64,000 nt of DNA, taken from positions 34,389,501-34,453,500 of the forward strand of contig NC_092341.1 in NCBI RefSeq assembly GCF_046630445.1. Direction: 5' to 3'. A model generated the notes under the pieces. It made no database searches, had not been told where the DNA came from, and saw only the letters and a list, made by a program, of their open reading frames with translations. Positions within the stretch are counted from its first letter, which is position 1. The number at the start of each line of letters is the position of its first letter. The translations under genes and the position numbers were made by a program. Shown one piece after another: positions 45,441-59,166 of this stretch. This DNA comes from Rutidosis leptorrhynchoides. Its lineage: Eukaryota > Streptophyta > Magnoliopsida > Asterales > Asteraceae.

Positions 45441-46281
45441 TGTTGGAAATATGTTCTCGGGTTGGCTACGGTTCGACCGTGGTTTGACTGTGGTACATAT
45501 ATTCCGAAGATGTGCACATGACATTAAATAATAAAAGTCCATTTATCCTATTCGGTCACACAAAAAGACCAATCGTAAAATTGTTTGATATACCTTCTAA
45601 TCGGAAATTAATTTATTAATCATTACTTAATGGTTTAATAAATTAAGTAAGTTTTTTTTTATGTGTATACATATACTTACAAATCTAAATATGTAGAGAT
45701 TTGATTAGATTTTGCAAATCATATTTTATATAAGATATAAGATTTGATTTGATTTATAAAATATGATTTGATTTTGTAAATCTTATTTTATATAAAGATT
45801 TGATTTTGCAAATCTTTCCAAATCTTTATTTATTACATTTGTACTAGATGTATTAATTGTATCAATTATGTAATATATAATACCAAGTCTTGGTATTGAA
45901 AATAAGTAACAAAAGATACAAAAACACACATACAAAATGCTATTTTTCTTTCTTATTTTCAAGAAACCAAAAATACTTGGAATCTATAATTGGGTTCGGT
46001 TTTTGGTGGAAATAACGAAGAAGAAAATATCCGTTAAGTAGAAGGTATAGATCGAATCAAGGTTGAAACTTTGGGTGTCTACCGTTTAGAGGAACTCTTC
46101 TTTGGATTTTCAAATTCGATCTTCAAAAGGCTACAAAAGGTTGTATTCTAATCTTCTCTTGTTCGATTTCGTTAATTTATTTTGTTTGCTAAAGTTTTGT
46201 ACAATGATCCGTGGAAGAGTATGATTTTGTAAAGTTTTAAAAATGCTTCCGCTCGCTTTGAATTTGTATCATACTCCAACA
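45441..46281 (+). repeat. Copia-2 5' LTR (841 bp)
   Basis: Perfect 7-bp terminal inverted repeat TGTTGGA/TCCAACA. The AT-rich interior has repeats of GATTTGATTTTGCAAATC (about 45696-45825). The start is identical to 52802-52834 except where the latter is cut. Confidence 0.88.
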
Positions 46282-46282
46282 G

Positions 46283-46295
46283 TGGTATCAGAGCC
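46283..46295 (+). other. Copia-2 primer binding site (initiator-Met tRNA)
   Basis: TGGTATCAGAGCC one base after the LTR. Confidence 0.92.
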
Positions 46296-48171
46296 ATCTT
46301 GTACAAGTTTTAGCAAACTAATGTACTCTATGATAATCGGTTTTGATGAGTGTGTTGTGCATGATTCTTGGAGATGATTATGCATAACAAACATGCAAAA
46401 CTATTATCATGATTTGTGTATTTATGTTTCCTAAATAACATTTGAATCTTGGGTTTTGGCAAAATGTTAAATGGTTAATCTCATTTTTTAAAGTTTTTTT
46501 CCAGCTTGAACAGTCTATCTTTGATGGACTGTTTCGAGGCTTTAAACTCAATATTATTGTATGAGACCAATTGCATTTGAAATCTAACTGAAAGAACTTA
46601 AATTTGAAAAAAAAAATCATCGAAAACGGACTAGAAATGAGTAAGATATGACCATCTGAAGTTGCATGTATGAATCTGCCAAAATCCGAAAATTTGATAA
46701 GGTAACTTGAATGTTGACTAAAAGTGATTCAAAGTTTAGGAAAATAAAGTACATAAATTATATTCACGTTTTACATGAAATGAGAAAATTAAAATTGTTA
46801 ATTTTAGACTTTATGCTTTGTTAAAGTGAATAAATCTCCAACATGTTTTAATTCACTTAATATGTTTGTTTGGATGATTTTGACATGAAAATCATACTTA
46901 CAAAATATGAAGTGGATTTACATACATAAGTTATGTAAACAAGGATTGATATTTGTTATGTGCCATTAAGTGTTGTTTAAATCAATCCTTATCGAAACAT
47001 GTTTCATAAAATGGATGTTTGGCACTCCATTTGTAATGTATGTGACTGTTGTATGAAATCGGTAGTATTTGCCTCAATAAGACCCTTGTGTGGATGTTTG
47101 GTTGTATGATTTAATTTATTATTTATTCGGGATGAATGTAATAATTTATTAAACGGCTTGCATGTCGTGTTTATTATTTATTCAGGATGAATGTAATAAT
47201 TTATTAAACGACTTGCATGTCGTCTTTCTATTTATATTGTATTTGTAATAGTATAGAAAATATAATAGTTATTTTGTAAGATAATGCAACCAAGATTGGA
47301 ATCAAGAAGACGATGTTCACAAGGCGGCCCATCCGAGCATATAATGGAGATGGCAGTTTTAGTGGGAGCCAATTCTCACACAAGGTTATGTCCCTAGTTG
47401 ACCATGTTTTTCCGTGTGTTGGCTCACCGGAAAAATGCATAGGACTCGAGGCATACTACCGATAATTGTGTGTCATGATTATTATTATTGTGTTCTTATT
47501 TGTCTATGCCATGCTAGCTAGAAAATTAGTATAGAAACAAAAGACAATAATCACTTAAAATAGTTTGGTAAAATTAGTTTAAGAAACACAACACGCAATA
47601 CATAATTAGCAAATGTTTTAAAATGGAATAAACTACTTTTGCTAAAAGAAAACAAAACCCCGTTTTAAATGTAAACTTTACGCTACCCATGAGTAGTACA
47701 CACATCCGAACCTTCTACCTGTTAGAGTTCGCGATATCCGAGAGTCTTGGGCCGGACTTTAGTTGGGTGTTGGGAAGGGTGAGGTGAATTTCGCTATACA
47801 CGAGAGTCTTGGGCCGGATTTCACGTGTATCTATCACGGACGGTTTACAATCTGAAATCGTGGTTCGCGGCAAACCCGCCACGAGGAAGGATTAGCGTAG
47901 AAGGGATTAAACATGCCAAGTGAAATAATTGATTATCACTAATCCCGCAGAACCTAAGAATCTCATAATGGATGAAATTGGTAATATAGTTACCTACCTA
48001 AATAGCTTATGATTGGCGATCCGCGGTAAACCCGTCGTTACCATAAGTGAAATATGGATCTTAACCTTGTTAATTATAATTGTTTGAATATTGAACACAC
48101 TTGGGTAATTATATTAACAAGGATTAAACATATCAAACTAACTAATACAACTTACTTTAAAAATATGATAG
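46296..48171 (+). other. Copia-2 leader with two kinds of internal repeat
   Basis: No credible gene. A 55-bp tandem duplication is at 47115-47224. Two direct repeats around GAGAGTCTTGGGCCGGA are at about 47728-47760 and 47790-47821 (62 bp apart), and a related pair CGCGGCAAACCCG / CGCGGTAAACCCG is at about 47866 and 48022. Confidence 0.7.
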
Positions 48172-51100
48172 ATGTCTGCAACAAACACAAATCCTACTCC
48201 GTCATCAATCACTAATTTCTGCCTTAAAGGGCTCCTCGAAAAGGACAAGCTTACGGGCTTGAACTACATGGACTGGCTTCGCAACCTAAGAATTGCTCTT
48301 AGGATGGAAGGAAATATCAGGGCAATTGAGGAACCCTTACCGGAAAAACCCGGATCGGGAGCTACTCAAGCGGCTAGGGACGAGTTTGAAAAACGCCGTT
48401 CCGAGTCTAATGAGGTAGCATGATTGATATTGGCGACCATGTCTCCAGAGCTCCAAAAGGGCATGGAGAGCTTAGGGTCGTACGACATGCTTAACCAACT
48501 AAAGGACATGTTCCAACAACAAGCAAAGCAAGAAAGGTTTGACACCGTGAAAGCTCTCGTATCTTGTAAAATGACAACGGGAAGTAGCGTTAGTGTCCAT
48601 GTACTACAAATGAAAGGGTACATAGACCGACTAGAGCGCCTTGGTTTTTTCATAAGTCAGGAGCTTGCAACGGATTTTATCCTGAACTCGCTGACTAGTG
48701 CATATGAAGGATTCATTATGAACTATAATATGAACAATATGGAGAAAACAATCATGGAGCTCCATGGCATGTTGAAAACCGCTGAGGCTAACATGGCCAA
48801 AGCTAAACCCGCAACTACTGTTCTAGCCATTCGTGAAGGTGGGATCAAGAAGAAGAAAAACAAAACAAAAGGCAAGAATAAGGGCAAGGGTAAGGTTGGT
48901 ACGTCCAACTTCAAACCTAAATCTAAGGGCATTGCTAACTCTTCTACTTCAAAGATCCCGCAAACCAAGTCTCCTGAAGAAGCAATATGCTTTCATTGTG
49001 GAGAAAAAGGACATTGGAGGCGCAATTGTACCAAGTACTTGAAGGAACTTAATGAACTACGGGCTAAGGGAGTTTCCGTACCTTCAGGTTTGTTCATGAT
49101 TGAAATAAACACTACTACTATTTCTAATTCCTGGGTATTGGACACAGGATGTGGTACTCACATTTGTACAAATGTGCAGGGACTCACAAGAAGTAGGAAG
49201 CCGAAGACCGAAGAGCTCAATCTAATCATGGGGAATAAGAACGTTGCCTCTGTTAACATGATTGGAGAATACAAGCTTTCTTTTGATTCTGGTCTTTGTA
49301 TTGTTTTATTTAATGTTTTCTACAGTGCCGAAATGGCAAGAAACATTATATCTTTTAATGCTTTATTTAATGATGGTTTTGATTTTAGTTTTGATAATGG
49401 ATCAATACTTGTTCACAAAAATGGGATGTTTTATTTCAAGGCTAGTCCTTGTAAAGGCATCTTAGAAATCACAGCAAAGCTAAATGATAGTTCAATCTAC
49501 AATGTTGATTCATCCAAAGACTTTTTGGATAAAACGTATCTATGGCATTGTCGTTTAGGCCATATAAACAAGAAACGCATAGCAAAACTTCAGTCAGATG
49601 GAATTTTAGAATCATTTGATGTTACATCATATGATGAATGTGAATCTTGCTTGTTAGGAAAAATAACAAAAGCACCTTTCACAGGAAAATATGAAAGGGG
49701 TAATGATCTGTTGGAGTTTGTACACACTGATGTGTGTGGTCCATTCAGATCGCCTACTAGACACCAGGAATGATACTTCATTACATTTACTGATGACTTC
49801 AGTAGATATGGTTATGTTTATTTAATTAAACAAAAGTCTGAAACTTTGGGAGTGTTCAAGGCATACCAAAATGAAGTAGAAACTCAACTGAACAAAAGAA
49901 TTAAGATTCTCCAATCTGATAGAGGTGGTGAATATCTTAATGATGAATTTCGTGATCATCTACGGGGTTGTGGGATAATCTCACAATTAGCTCCTCTTAG
50001 AACACCACAACATAATGGTGTGGCTGAAAGGAGGAATCGAACATTACTTGATATGGTTCGATCCATGATGAGCCGCACAAAGCTTCCAATCAGTTTTGGG
50101 GCTATGCCCTACAAACTGCCGCAAGGATCCTTAACCTCATCCCAACCAAGAAAGTTTCTAAAACACCTTATGAGATATGGCATGGTAAAACTGTGTCTCT
50201 CTCATATCTAAGAATCTGGGGTTGTGAGGCTTACGTTCGTCGTGAAGCTCAAGATAAACTTGAGCCCAGATCCGAAAAGTGTTTATTTGTTGGTTACCCG
50301 ACTGATTCTTTTGGATATTTGTTTTACAACCCTACTGAGAATAAAGTCTTTGTGTCTCGAAGGGGAGTCTTCCTTGAAAAGGATCTCATATCAAAAGGAA
50401 CCAGTGGGAGCAAAATTGACCTTGAAGAAATTCAAGAATCAACCGACATGGAAATCGATATTAGAACCGATTCTCCTCAGGAGGTCAACGAGCCTGCAGT
50501 TGAAAGAGAAACTGACCTACAGCCACCACCCATACGTAGATCTGATAGAGTGCGTCGAACACCAAAGAAATATAATTTAAACATATTTGACGGTGATGAC
50601 GAAAATATAGATTCTGATGAACCTATTACCTATCAGGAAGCAATGACAGGCCCCGAGTCTGTCAAATGGAAGGAGGCTATGGACAACGAGATCCAATCCA
50701 TGCATGATAATCAAGTCTGGACCTTGATTAATCATATACCAGGTACTAAAACCATTGGGTGTAAGTGGGTCTTCAAGAAGAAGACCGATATGGATGGAAA
50801 TGTACCCACATTCAAAGCCAGACTGGTGGTTAAGGGTCACACGCAACAATATGGTGTAGACTATGATGAAACTTTTTCACCAGTAGCTATGTTGAAATCC
50901 ATTAGAATACTTCTTGCCATAGCTGCATTTTATGACTATGAGATATGGCAAATGGATGTAAAAACAACTTTCCTTAATGGTAAGCTAACATAGGATGTGT
51001 TTATGACATAACCTGAGGGTTATGTACATCCTAAGTATCCTAATAGTGTGTGCAAGCTTCAAAAGTCCATTTATGGACTTAAACAAGCTTTTCGTAGCTG

Positions 51101-51968
51101 GAATCTTTGCTTTAATGAGAAAATCAAAGAATTTAGTTTTATTAGAGGCGAAGATGAGCCATGTGTCTATGTTAGGTCTAGTGGGAGTGTTTTAGTCTTC
51201 CTTGTACTATATGTCGATGACATATTACTCATGGAAAACGATATCCCGACATTGAAAGATGTCAAAGCTTGGCTAGGGAAATGTTTCTCCATGAAAGACA
51301 TAGGAGATGCATCATATATTTTCGGAATAAAGATCTATCGAGATAGGTCAAGGAGATTAATTGGGCTAAACCAAAGTACATATATAGATAAGATACTGAA
51401 GAAATTCGGTATGCATAACTCCAAGAAAGGGTGCGTTCCTATGAACCCTGGAATGATATTGAGCAAGTCTCAATGTCCTAATTCTGACTTGGAGTCAGCT
51501 ACCATGAGTCGGGCTCCATATGCTTTAGCTATAGGGTCGATCATGTATGTGATGATATGCACTAGGCCTGACGTGTCGTATGCACTAAGCATGACTAGTC
51601 GTTATCAGGCCAATCCTGGTGAAGCACATTGGATTACAGTCAAGAACATTCTAAAGTATCTTAGGAGGACTAAAGAGATGTTCTTGGTCTATGGTGGGAA
51701 TGACGAGCTGAGCGTCAAAGGATACTCTAACGCTAGTTTCCAATCAGATAGAGGTGATTACTCTTCACAATCAAGATTTGTATTTATGTTGAACGGTGGA
51801 GCAGTCATGTGTTACATCCGTCAACTTGTAGCAGAAAATGACATATTATTAAGTAGAGTAGACATGACTAAGAACTTGGCTGATCCTTTCACCAAGCCTT
51901 TGCCACAGACTAAGCATGATGCTCATAGCATGTCTATTGGCATTCATGTCATTGATGATAAAGTTTGA
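48172..51968 (+). pseudogene. Copia-2 gag-pol, broken by stops, a frameshift and a deletion
   Basis: Gag starts at 48172 (after an ATG). In-frame TGA occurs at 48421-48423 and again at 49771-49773. A one-base loss near 50093 shifts the frame. TAG (50991) and TAA (51009) follow within RT. Domains still legible: gag helix region (LTGLNYMDWLRNLRIAL); knuckle CFHCGEKGHWRRNC (near 48990); protease LDTGCGTH (near 49140); integrase HHCC (WHCRLGH..CESCLLGK), D in FTDDFSRYG, D in SDRGGEY and E in NGVAERRNR; RT with YVDDILL (near 51210); RNase H reading YSNASFQSD, where the first catalytic Asp is Asn. The RNase H C-terminal half is deleted between about 51810 and 51860. The element cannot encode its own machinery. 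I do not assign a clade. Confidence 0.9.
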
Positions 51969-52801
51969 TTGTATTTTTTATGTTAAGTTTGAAACTTTAA
52001 ACATTGGGTAATAATATATATTGCAATTGATCTGATGATTAATATATTGAGATTATATTATACGCACGATGCAGTCATTTCATTGTATATTGCCATGTTT
52101 CATTTTGCATGTTTTAACTTCCAATGAATATTATTTCATAAACTTCCACAGTCGGTCATTCTCTAAGGAAGAGAGAATTGAATTAAGGCTGCTATGAAGT
52201 GTAGTAATATAGGCTTATATGAAACTACATTCATGAGGAACTTGATCGTTGATTCAAGATTCTGGAATGACCACACTTAGACATTACTTCATGGTTTTAA
52301 GTCAAAAGGTAAGCTCTAAGATGGCAACATCATTTATCCTAGAGTGGATATGTATGAGAAATCCTGACACAAACTATGTTATACTTTGACATGTTTCTAA
52401 CGCTGTGCGTAAATGCCGGTCATAAGGGAGCAGATTGGGTATATCATGAAATGTGGTGGATGTCTATACAGTTGAAGCAATTTGTTCCTTCTTCTTTAAG
52501 CGAGTTTAAGCGATATCTCTGAGCCCCTCGTTGATTTGAGCTAAATTAAATGCATGGCCATGCTACGACTGAATTAATGCAATTGCAGTCTATTTGATCA
52601 CCACAAATCTCCATCGGGAAACATAATCTTGAACGATGATGATTGACACTTAACCATGTCACACGTTCATATAGATATCTTGAACAAAAGGATGATTGAT
52701 ATAAATCAAAATATAGGAGTGTAACATAGCGGACTAGTTGTTACACATGGTGTGTTTTTTAAGACAGGCCAATATTATTATTGTCAGTGCAAGTGGGAGT
52801 C
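51969..52801 (+). other. Copia-2 3' untranslated part and purine tract
   Basis: 0.8 kb without credible ORF, ending in GCAAGTGGGAGTC directly before the 3' LTR at 52802. Confidence 0.7.
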
Positions 52802-52834
52802 TGTTGGAAATATGTTCTCGGGTTGGCTACGGTT

Positions 52835-54056
52835 TGATGTGCGTAGAGGTGTATATGAAATAGCTTATATTTTACTAGGAAATACTATTAAATACGATAC
52901 AATTTTACACAAGTTATTTATTTATAGAGTGGAAATACCTAAATCTTGCTACAACACTTATAGGCAGTGTACCTAATCGTACAGTAGTGTAGTTTTTAGT
53001 AAGTCCGGTTCGTCCACAGGGAACTAGCCAAGTTTAACGTTATATTTTTAAAACTATATTTGTATAAATATATATAAATATAAGTAGTATTATTATTATT
53101 ATAAAAGGGGGTTTTTACTGTTTAAGGACCGGTTTGTCGATTTTAAAACTTTAGTCGCAGTTAAAACCTAATGTAAAAGAAAAATAACTTAATTTAAAGC
53201 GTAAAGTAAATGACGATAAATAAAGTGCGATAAATTAAAATGCGATAAAATGACAATAAATAAAATTGCGATAATTAAAAAGTACGATAATTAAAAGTGC
53301 AATTAAATAAAATGACGGTAAATAAAAGTGCGATGAAATATGAAATAAAGGAATTATGCTTATTTAAACTTCTGTAATCATGATGTTTGACGTGTTGATT
53401 TTAGTTTATTACCATGGGTTAATTGTCCTTTGTCCTGGATTATTCAATATGTCCATCAGTCATAAATATAAAGTGCGAGTGTCCTCGTCAAATTATTCTT
53501 ATATCCGAAGTCAAATATTCCAACTAATTGGAGACTTAAACTATAATTACACCAATTTTCCTTGTATGTAATTCACCCCTATTTTAATAAGTCCATTAAC
53601 TATTAATCTATTCCCGTGTCCGGTTAAATGAACGATTATTAGTACTTATAAATATCCCGCCCATCGTGTCCGATCGAGTGTATGTGGTTATTTATAGGTA
53701 CGTCCAATTGTAATTTTTATATTAAATTAATGAACTATCATTCAATTAAACAAATATAAAGATCATTAATAGCCCATAGTCTAATTTCCACAAGTGTCGT
53801 TCTTTTGTCCAAACCCCAATTATGGTATAAAGCCCAATTATCCAATTTTAATATTTAGCCCAACATCATGATTACTTTGGCTTAAATAAGAATAATAATA
53901 ACTTAGCTACGAGACATTAATTTAAAAAAGGTTGAACATAACTTACAATGATTAATAATAGCGTAGCGTTACACAGACAGAATTTTGACTTACGCCTTTA
54001 CAACATTCGCTAACATACCCTTATTATTAAATTTAAATTAAAATTAAAATTATAAT

Positions 54057-54131
<75 letters not shown>

Positions 54132-54711
54132 CGTTGAGAGATAGAGAGAAAAAGGTGTAAACATTCGACCGAAAATGCTGAAATTTATAGATGTGGCCAG
54201 TCCTTGTATGGATTTTTCACTTCCAGGCCATGCGATCGCATGGCCTGCTTTTCCAGCTCACAAAGATTTGTTTTCTTGTTTGCCGACGGTTTTATTAAAT
54301 AATATAATATATATATAATTTTAAGAATTAATTATATATTATATTATATTCATGTGCATAGTTGACTTGTAATTTTTAGTCCGTTGCGTCGAGCGTTGAG
54401 AGTTGACTCTGGTCCCGGTTCCGAATTTTCGAACGTCCTTTCGTACTATTTAATATTTTGTACTTTGCGTTTTGCGGCTCGTACTCTTGTAACTTTTAGA
54501 CGTTTCTCATCAATAATTTGAACCACTTTGATTGTACTTTGTTCTTTTTAGCTTTTTGGTCATTTGCGTCTTCAAATCATCGAATCTGTCTTTTGTCTTC
54601 ACCTTTTATTATTTAAACGAATATCACTTGTAAATATAACAATTGCAACTAAAAGCTTGTCTTTCTTGAGGGATAATGCTATGAAATATATGTTCGTTTT
54701 TAGCATTATCA
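52835..54711 (-). repeat. Athila-2 3' LTR (1877 bp)
   Basis: Clearly homologous to the Athila-1 LTRs throughout, except around the palindrome cassette. A TA microsatellite of about 65 bp lies at 54062-54128. Confidence 0.88.
54183..54247 (-). promoter_or_regulatory. Athila-2 LTR core promoter with one long palindrome
   Basis: A perfect 24-bp palindrome at 54224-54247 (core CCATGCGATCGCATGG) lies 35 bp upstream of a TATAAAT box (54183-54189, minus strand). Athila-1 has a different palindrome pair in the same slot. Confidence 0.75.
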
Positions 54712-56842
54712 AATATTCCCACACTTGAGCGTTGCTTGTCCTCAAGCAATATAGTCTTGAAATAAAAATACTAGAATCAATTCTTTATTCTTCACACTTT
54801 GTACATCAGTGATTTCTATATGGCGGTATGAACAATGGTAGTAACGATGTGGTTTACAGTCCCACATGACTATGAAAATTTAGATCCTTAAGGAAATTGG
54901 ATCTTTATGAAAACATTTGATCTTTTGAAAATTAAATCTAGCTTTTACCCTAGATAAGTTTTCCGGAATAACCCTTCACCGGTGTTTACAAATTGTTTTT
55001 GTGGGTTTGGTGGGTTTCAGATTTGAAAATTTTAGCTCAAAACTTGCGATTTTGTGTCACCCACTTGCTAACCTTGTATTGGGAAAGCAACACGTCCAGT
55101 ATACTTGCTCCGTATATTACCTTTCGGTAAACTACCGTCCGGTTGTAAAGGAAAGCGTTGAACAAGCAACTGTTAAGGCAATGTCCCATGACATGCTTTT
55201 AATTATGGTCTATAACGTGTCGGATGCAATTACTATCCTTAGTAGGAGCAATAGTAAAGATCACCCTATAGTTTTTTCGGTCTGGCACAAGGTCCTGTCT
55301 TCGACCATGCTATGCAACCACCGTTCTTACGGTTGACACCCGATTTGGTTCAGGTGACCTAATGAATTCCAGGTGAATTCCTAGGATTTTACATTCAATG
55401 GTAATGAACGCATTAAAAATGGGTTTTCATAAAACAAATCGGTTTGTAATTTGATCAAAATATTTTCTCGTTCAAGCTCGAGTTTAGATATTATGGAATT
55501 TCATGAGTTTGTAATTCTCAATCTTTAAGGTCAATCTCAAGGATTGAGTAATATCAGTCTTAAAAGCTAATTTTTGATCTTTAAGGAGATTATCCTTTCT
55601 GGGGATCTGATTCATTAGTCTTATAAGCTAATTTGCACGGTGCCCCCCATTGTACGAGACAGATCCTCTCATGGTTAGGATAAGTCTGACCACTTGGCGA
55701 CCCTATTTGATGCTGAGGTCTGTGGATTTCCAGCTGATTTTCGAGAAAACTTTTCAAGGTTTTTCGTAGACTCTACAACTGGTCTGTACGACAACTTCCT
55801 GACCTAAATCAAGAAGCGCGTGTATTTTTCGGAAGACTTTACTTCCTTTTAATGATGGAATTGATTCATCGTGTAGATCCATCTTTCTTTCAAATATATT
55901 ACAATTTACCGGGTAAAACGGTTAATTTTGTCCGAAACAAAAGTATCTTCAATTATTTGTACAAAAATATGTGATATATGTTTTAAATAACTTGGTAAAT
56001 TTTTCCCACACTTGGCTTTTATTTCCTTTCTTTGCCTTTTTATTGTCCTCTATTCCATTTTAAATGAATTTTAACATTTTGGGTTGTTTTTCAATTTATG
56101 TCCTTTCCGAGGTAACAATAATTTCGGTGTTAACACCTAGTTTTATCGCTCATAAATATGTGTAAACATGATTTTGAGTTCATTTAATTGAAAATTTTGA
56201 AAATTTTTACTAGAATTGGGTAGTCAGTATATAAGACTAGGGCTGTTCGTTATTATCAGAGAGCACTAGATTCTAATACAACTACTGCGTTACTAGTATT
56301 TTTAATGGTAACCAAGCGTATAAGTCAAAAAATTTAAAAATCTGAAAGAATTTAACCTCTTCCCACACTTAAGATCTTGCAATGCCCTCATTTGCAAGAA
56401 ATCAGTACAATTTAAATTATTGAGGGTAATTAGCGTAAAAAAATGATTAAATTTTACCGAAGTTTCCAAACATATTGGCGTTTGTTTGCTGAATGATAAA
56501 TGGTGCACATCATTTGTTCATTCCGTCTTGTTGTTACATCACATTTGTTTTTCGTTTTATCGTCAAAATTAATAGCTTTTGCTGAACTTAATGCCAGTCT
56601 TTGAAAATGCGCTGTTTTACCCTGTTGTGTACAATTGACAATATACATACATACAAATAATAACATGCATGGTAATTTGAAATGGGACTTGACATCCCAC
56701 TTTCAAATCAAATATGAAATATTAGTACAACATAATAAAAATATTAAATATTACATTAAAAATATCACAATATTATATGTTTTAAACATAAAATAAAAAT
56801 AATAAAAGATAAAAATCATAGAAATCACCAACGGGAACTATA
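54712..56842 (-). other. Athila-2 3' internal spacer with PPT
   Basis: Matches 14711-16781 of Athila-1 along its length, including CCCACACTTGAGCG (PPT complement, 54718) and its second copy CCCACACTTAAG (about 56362). No credible gene. Confidence 0.7.
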
Positions 56843-57253
56843 TCAATCTGGATAGGGGTTCCAGTTCATGCCGTCGAGCGGGTTCCATGGTTGGTTATAG
56901 GTGTACTGATAGGCCTGATTAGGGTCGTAGAGAGTAAATGGTGGTCGCATATCGGGCTGGTGTGGAGGATAGTAAGCAGGTCGGGTCGGTACGTAGTTAT
57001 CCTGAGGTGATAGCTGGCTCATGATCTGATACTGATGATAGTGACATCTACCATGCTGTCGTTGCCTAGAATGCTCGTACACATTCGCGGCTTGCCACTG
57101 CTCGTACCGATTATGTCTATCCTGGTTTGTCATTTCTACCTCATCTATACGCTGGTAGACGTCAGTCATAGCCTCCCTAATGACATCCCTAATGTCATCT
57201 GCTTCCTCCATTTCCTCATCTGAACCTCTCTCTACCTGTGGATGATTACCATC
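56843..57253 (-). pseudogene. C-terminal tail of the Athila-2 third ORF, truncated by G2
   Basis: From the G2 junction at 57253 the frame reads DGNHPQVERGSDEEMEEA, continues with an acidic helix and a His/Gln-rich part, and ends with a Pro/Tyr-rich tail (PYYPPHQPDMRPPF..NPYPD), stopping at 56843. HPQVER and the tail match the Athila-1 third ORF (17070-17100 and 16782-16900). The N-terminal ATHILA domain is missing, displaced by the insertion. The apparent start codon upstream belongs to the G2 LTR. Confidence 0.75.
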
Positions 57254-59110
57254 TGTGATGATCGCTCCAAATCCACTTTGGACGAATACATCATTCATTG
57301 ATTTCATAGTGAGGTTTTGACCTCTATATGATACGTTTTGTAAACATTGCATTCTTTTAAAAAGGCACACCATAAATGAATATATAAATCCAAGGTTTTC
57401 GACGTCTGATGATTTCTACGTATAGACAATTACCGTATATAATAGTTTACAATACTACATCCGTTGACAATGCAGTCAAAATAAGATACACGGTGATGAT
57501 TTTGTGAATGCAAAGTTTTCTTGAATAAAACATGTATGACTCCATGCACATAGCTTGTATAACGTATAAGCAAACAGCGGAAGACTTTAGAAACCTGAGA
57601 ATAAACATGCTTAAAAGTGTCAACACAAAGGTTGGTGAGTTCATAGTTTTAATGTTGCACATAAATCGTATTTAAAGGTGAATCGTAAGATTTCAGTTGT
57701 TTCTTCCAGAAACGTTTATCAAATGATTTTACGTAACAGAGCACCCTGGTAACTAAACTTTAACGTTATAATAAGTACCCCTGTTTTAATATACATGCAA
57801 CCAACATGTACAATACACGCAAACCAACATGTACTAAACTCAAATAGCATACGTCTGTTTTATAGTTCAGGCTATGGTTTCTATACCTGGAACAGACGGG
57901 GATGTCAAGCCCTATGGATCCATATACAACTACTCGCGCCCACCAGTTCTTATAACTGGCAGTTACTAGTTACCAAAGCTAAGGGATTTTTGGTTCAAAC
58001 TCAGTGTAGAATTTAGTATGTACTTGTATCCATTGCGTTTAAAATAAAGTGCATGTATTCTCAGCCTAAAAATATAGATTGCAAAAGCAATTAAAAAGGG
58101 AGCAAATGAAACTCACCTTAGCAGCACATAAGGTCATTTACCAAAAAGTGACCGAAACTCGGAATGCAAAATTAATCGTAGATCTCAACCTATAGAACAT
58201 ATGTTGATCAATACATGTCTAATAAGCTAGGTTGGGTCATAGTGTATCACAATCCTAATACTCGAGATTGACATACAAAAGTTATCAAAAGTCATTTCAA
58301 AAAGTCAACCTGACCCAATATGATCTTTTAAAATCTATACTATAGTTTGAATGATCATGGTAATCGAAAATAGTTTAACATTTCACATGGTTTTCCAATT
58401 CTTGAATAATTAGACTATAGTTTTATAAAGCTTTAAAATATGATAAAATAGTAAATTTTGACAATTGTTCAACAAATCGAGACGTGCCTTATATAGAAAT
58501 TCATTTACTCGATTAGTAATATTTGAAAATCTAAATTATCAATCTTATAAACAAGTTGTTTAAATATCAATTGCAGATTCAAAAGCAATTTCAATTAATG
58601 TTAATCATAATTCAGTTGTCCATATCTTTTAATTCGTTCATCGAAATTACGCGATCTCTAAATGAAAAGTTATTGATTTTTCGCCAGCTTTCCAAAAACA
58701 TGCATATCATATACCTTATATCAGTAATATATGTATTAAATTCGTGATCTATTATAAACTATTTAATGACACAATTAATCGTACTAGCATGCATAATCCT
58801 ATATACTCGAGCACTAGTCATGTATACACTATTAATATATAAAAGATAAGATATGAATGCTCACGTATCAATATTGTGATTCAATATTGCAGGAAAGTAC
58901 GTAGACGCAACGGAGATGATAAACACTAGGTTTGACTTTGAAGCAATACTCCCAAACAATACCCATAACCTCCATAGCTATAACCCATAATTTTATTAGC
59001 TTTAACCCGTTCAAAACCCGTTTTGAAAGTGACACGCTCATGACCTCGTCGTAGTATTTTATGTATATATACTACTAATAATAATAAGATTAATAATAAT
59101 AATATTAATC

Positions 59111-59166
<56 letters not shown>

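Larger units (their letters stand above)
45441..52834 (+). mobile_element. Copia-2: decayed Ty1/Copia element, 3' LTR cut by Athila-2
   Basis: The 5' LTR 45441-46281 (TGTTGGA...TCCAACA) is followed by an iMet-type PBS, a 1.9-kb leader, a multiply broken gag-pol, a long 3' untranslated part (51969-52790), a purine tract AAGTGGGAGTC and the first 33 bp of the 3' LTR (52802-52834). The rest of the 3' LTR should lie right of the window, beyond Athila-2. The left flank AAAAT is the likely target duplication. Confidence 0.88.
52835..57253 (-). mobile_element. Athila-2: 3' LTR and 3' internal part, cut by G2
   Basis: Minus-strand relative of Athila-1. The LTR is 52835-54711, followed by the same PPT, 2-kb spacer and third-ORF tail. 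The left flank CGGTT (52830-52834) is the likely target duplication. The internal part stops at 57253, where the G2 LTR begins inside the third ORF; the remainder lies right of the window. Confidence 0.88.

Noticed and set aside
56843-57373. Start of the 176-codon ORF at 57373 as a true gene start
   Set aside because: The first 40 codons are G2 LTR sequence; the frame joins the Athila tail only by chance of insertion.
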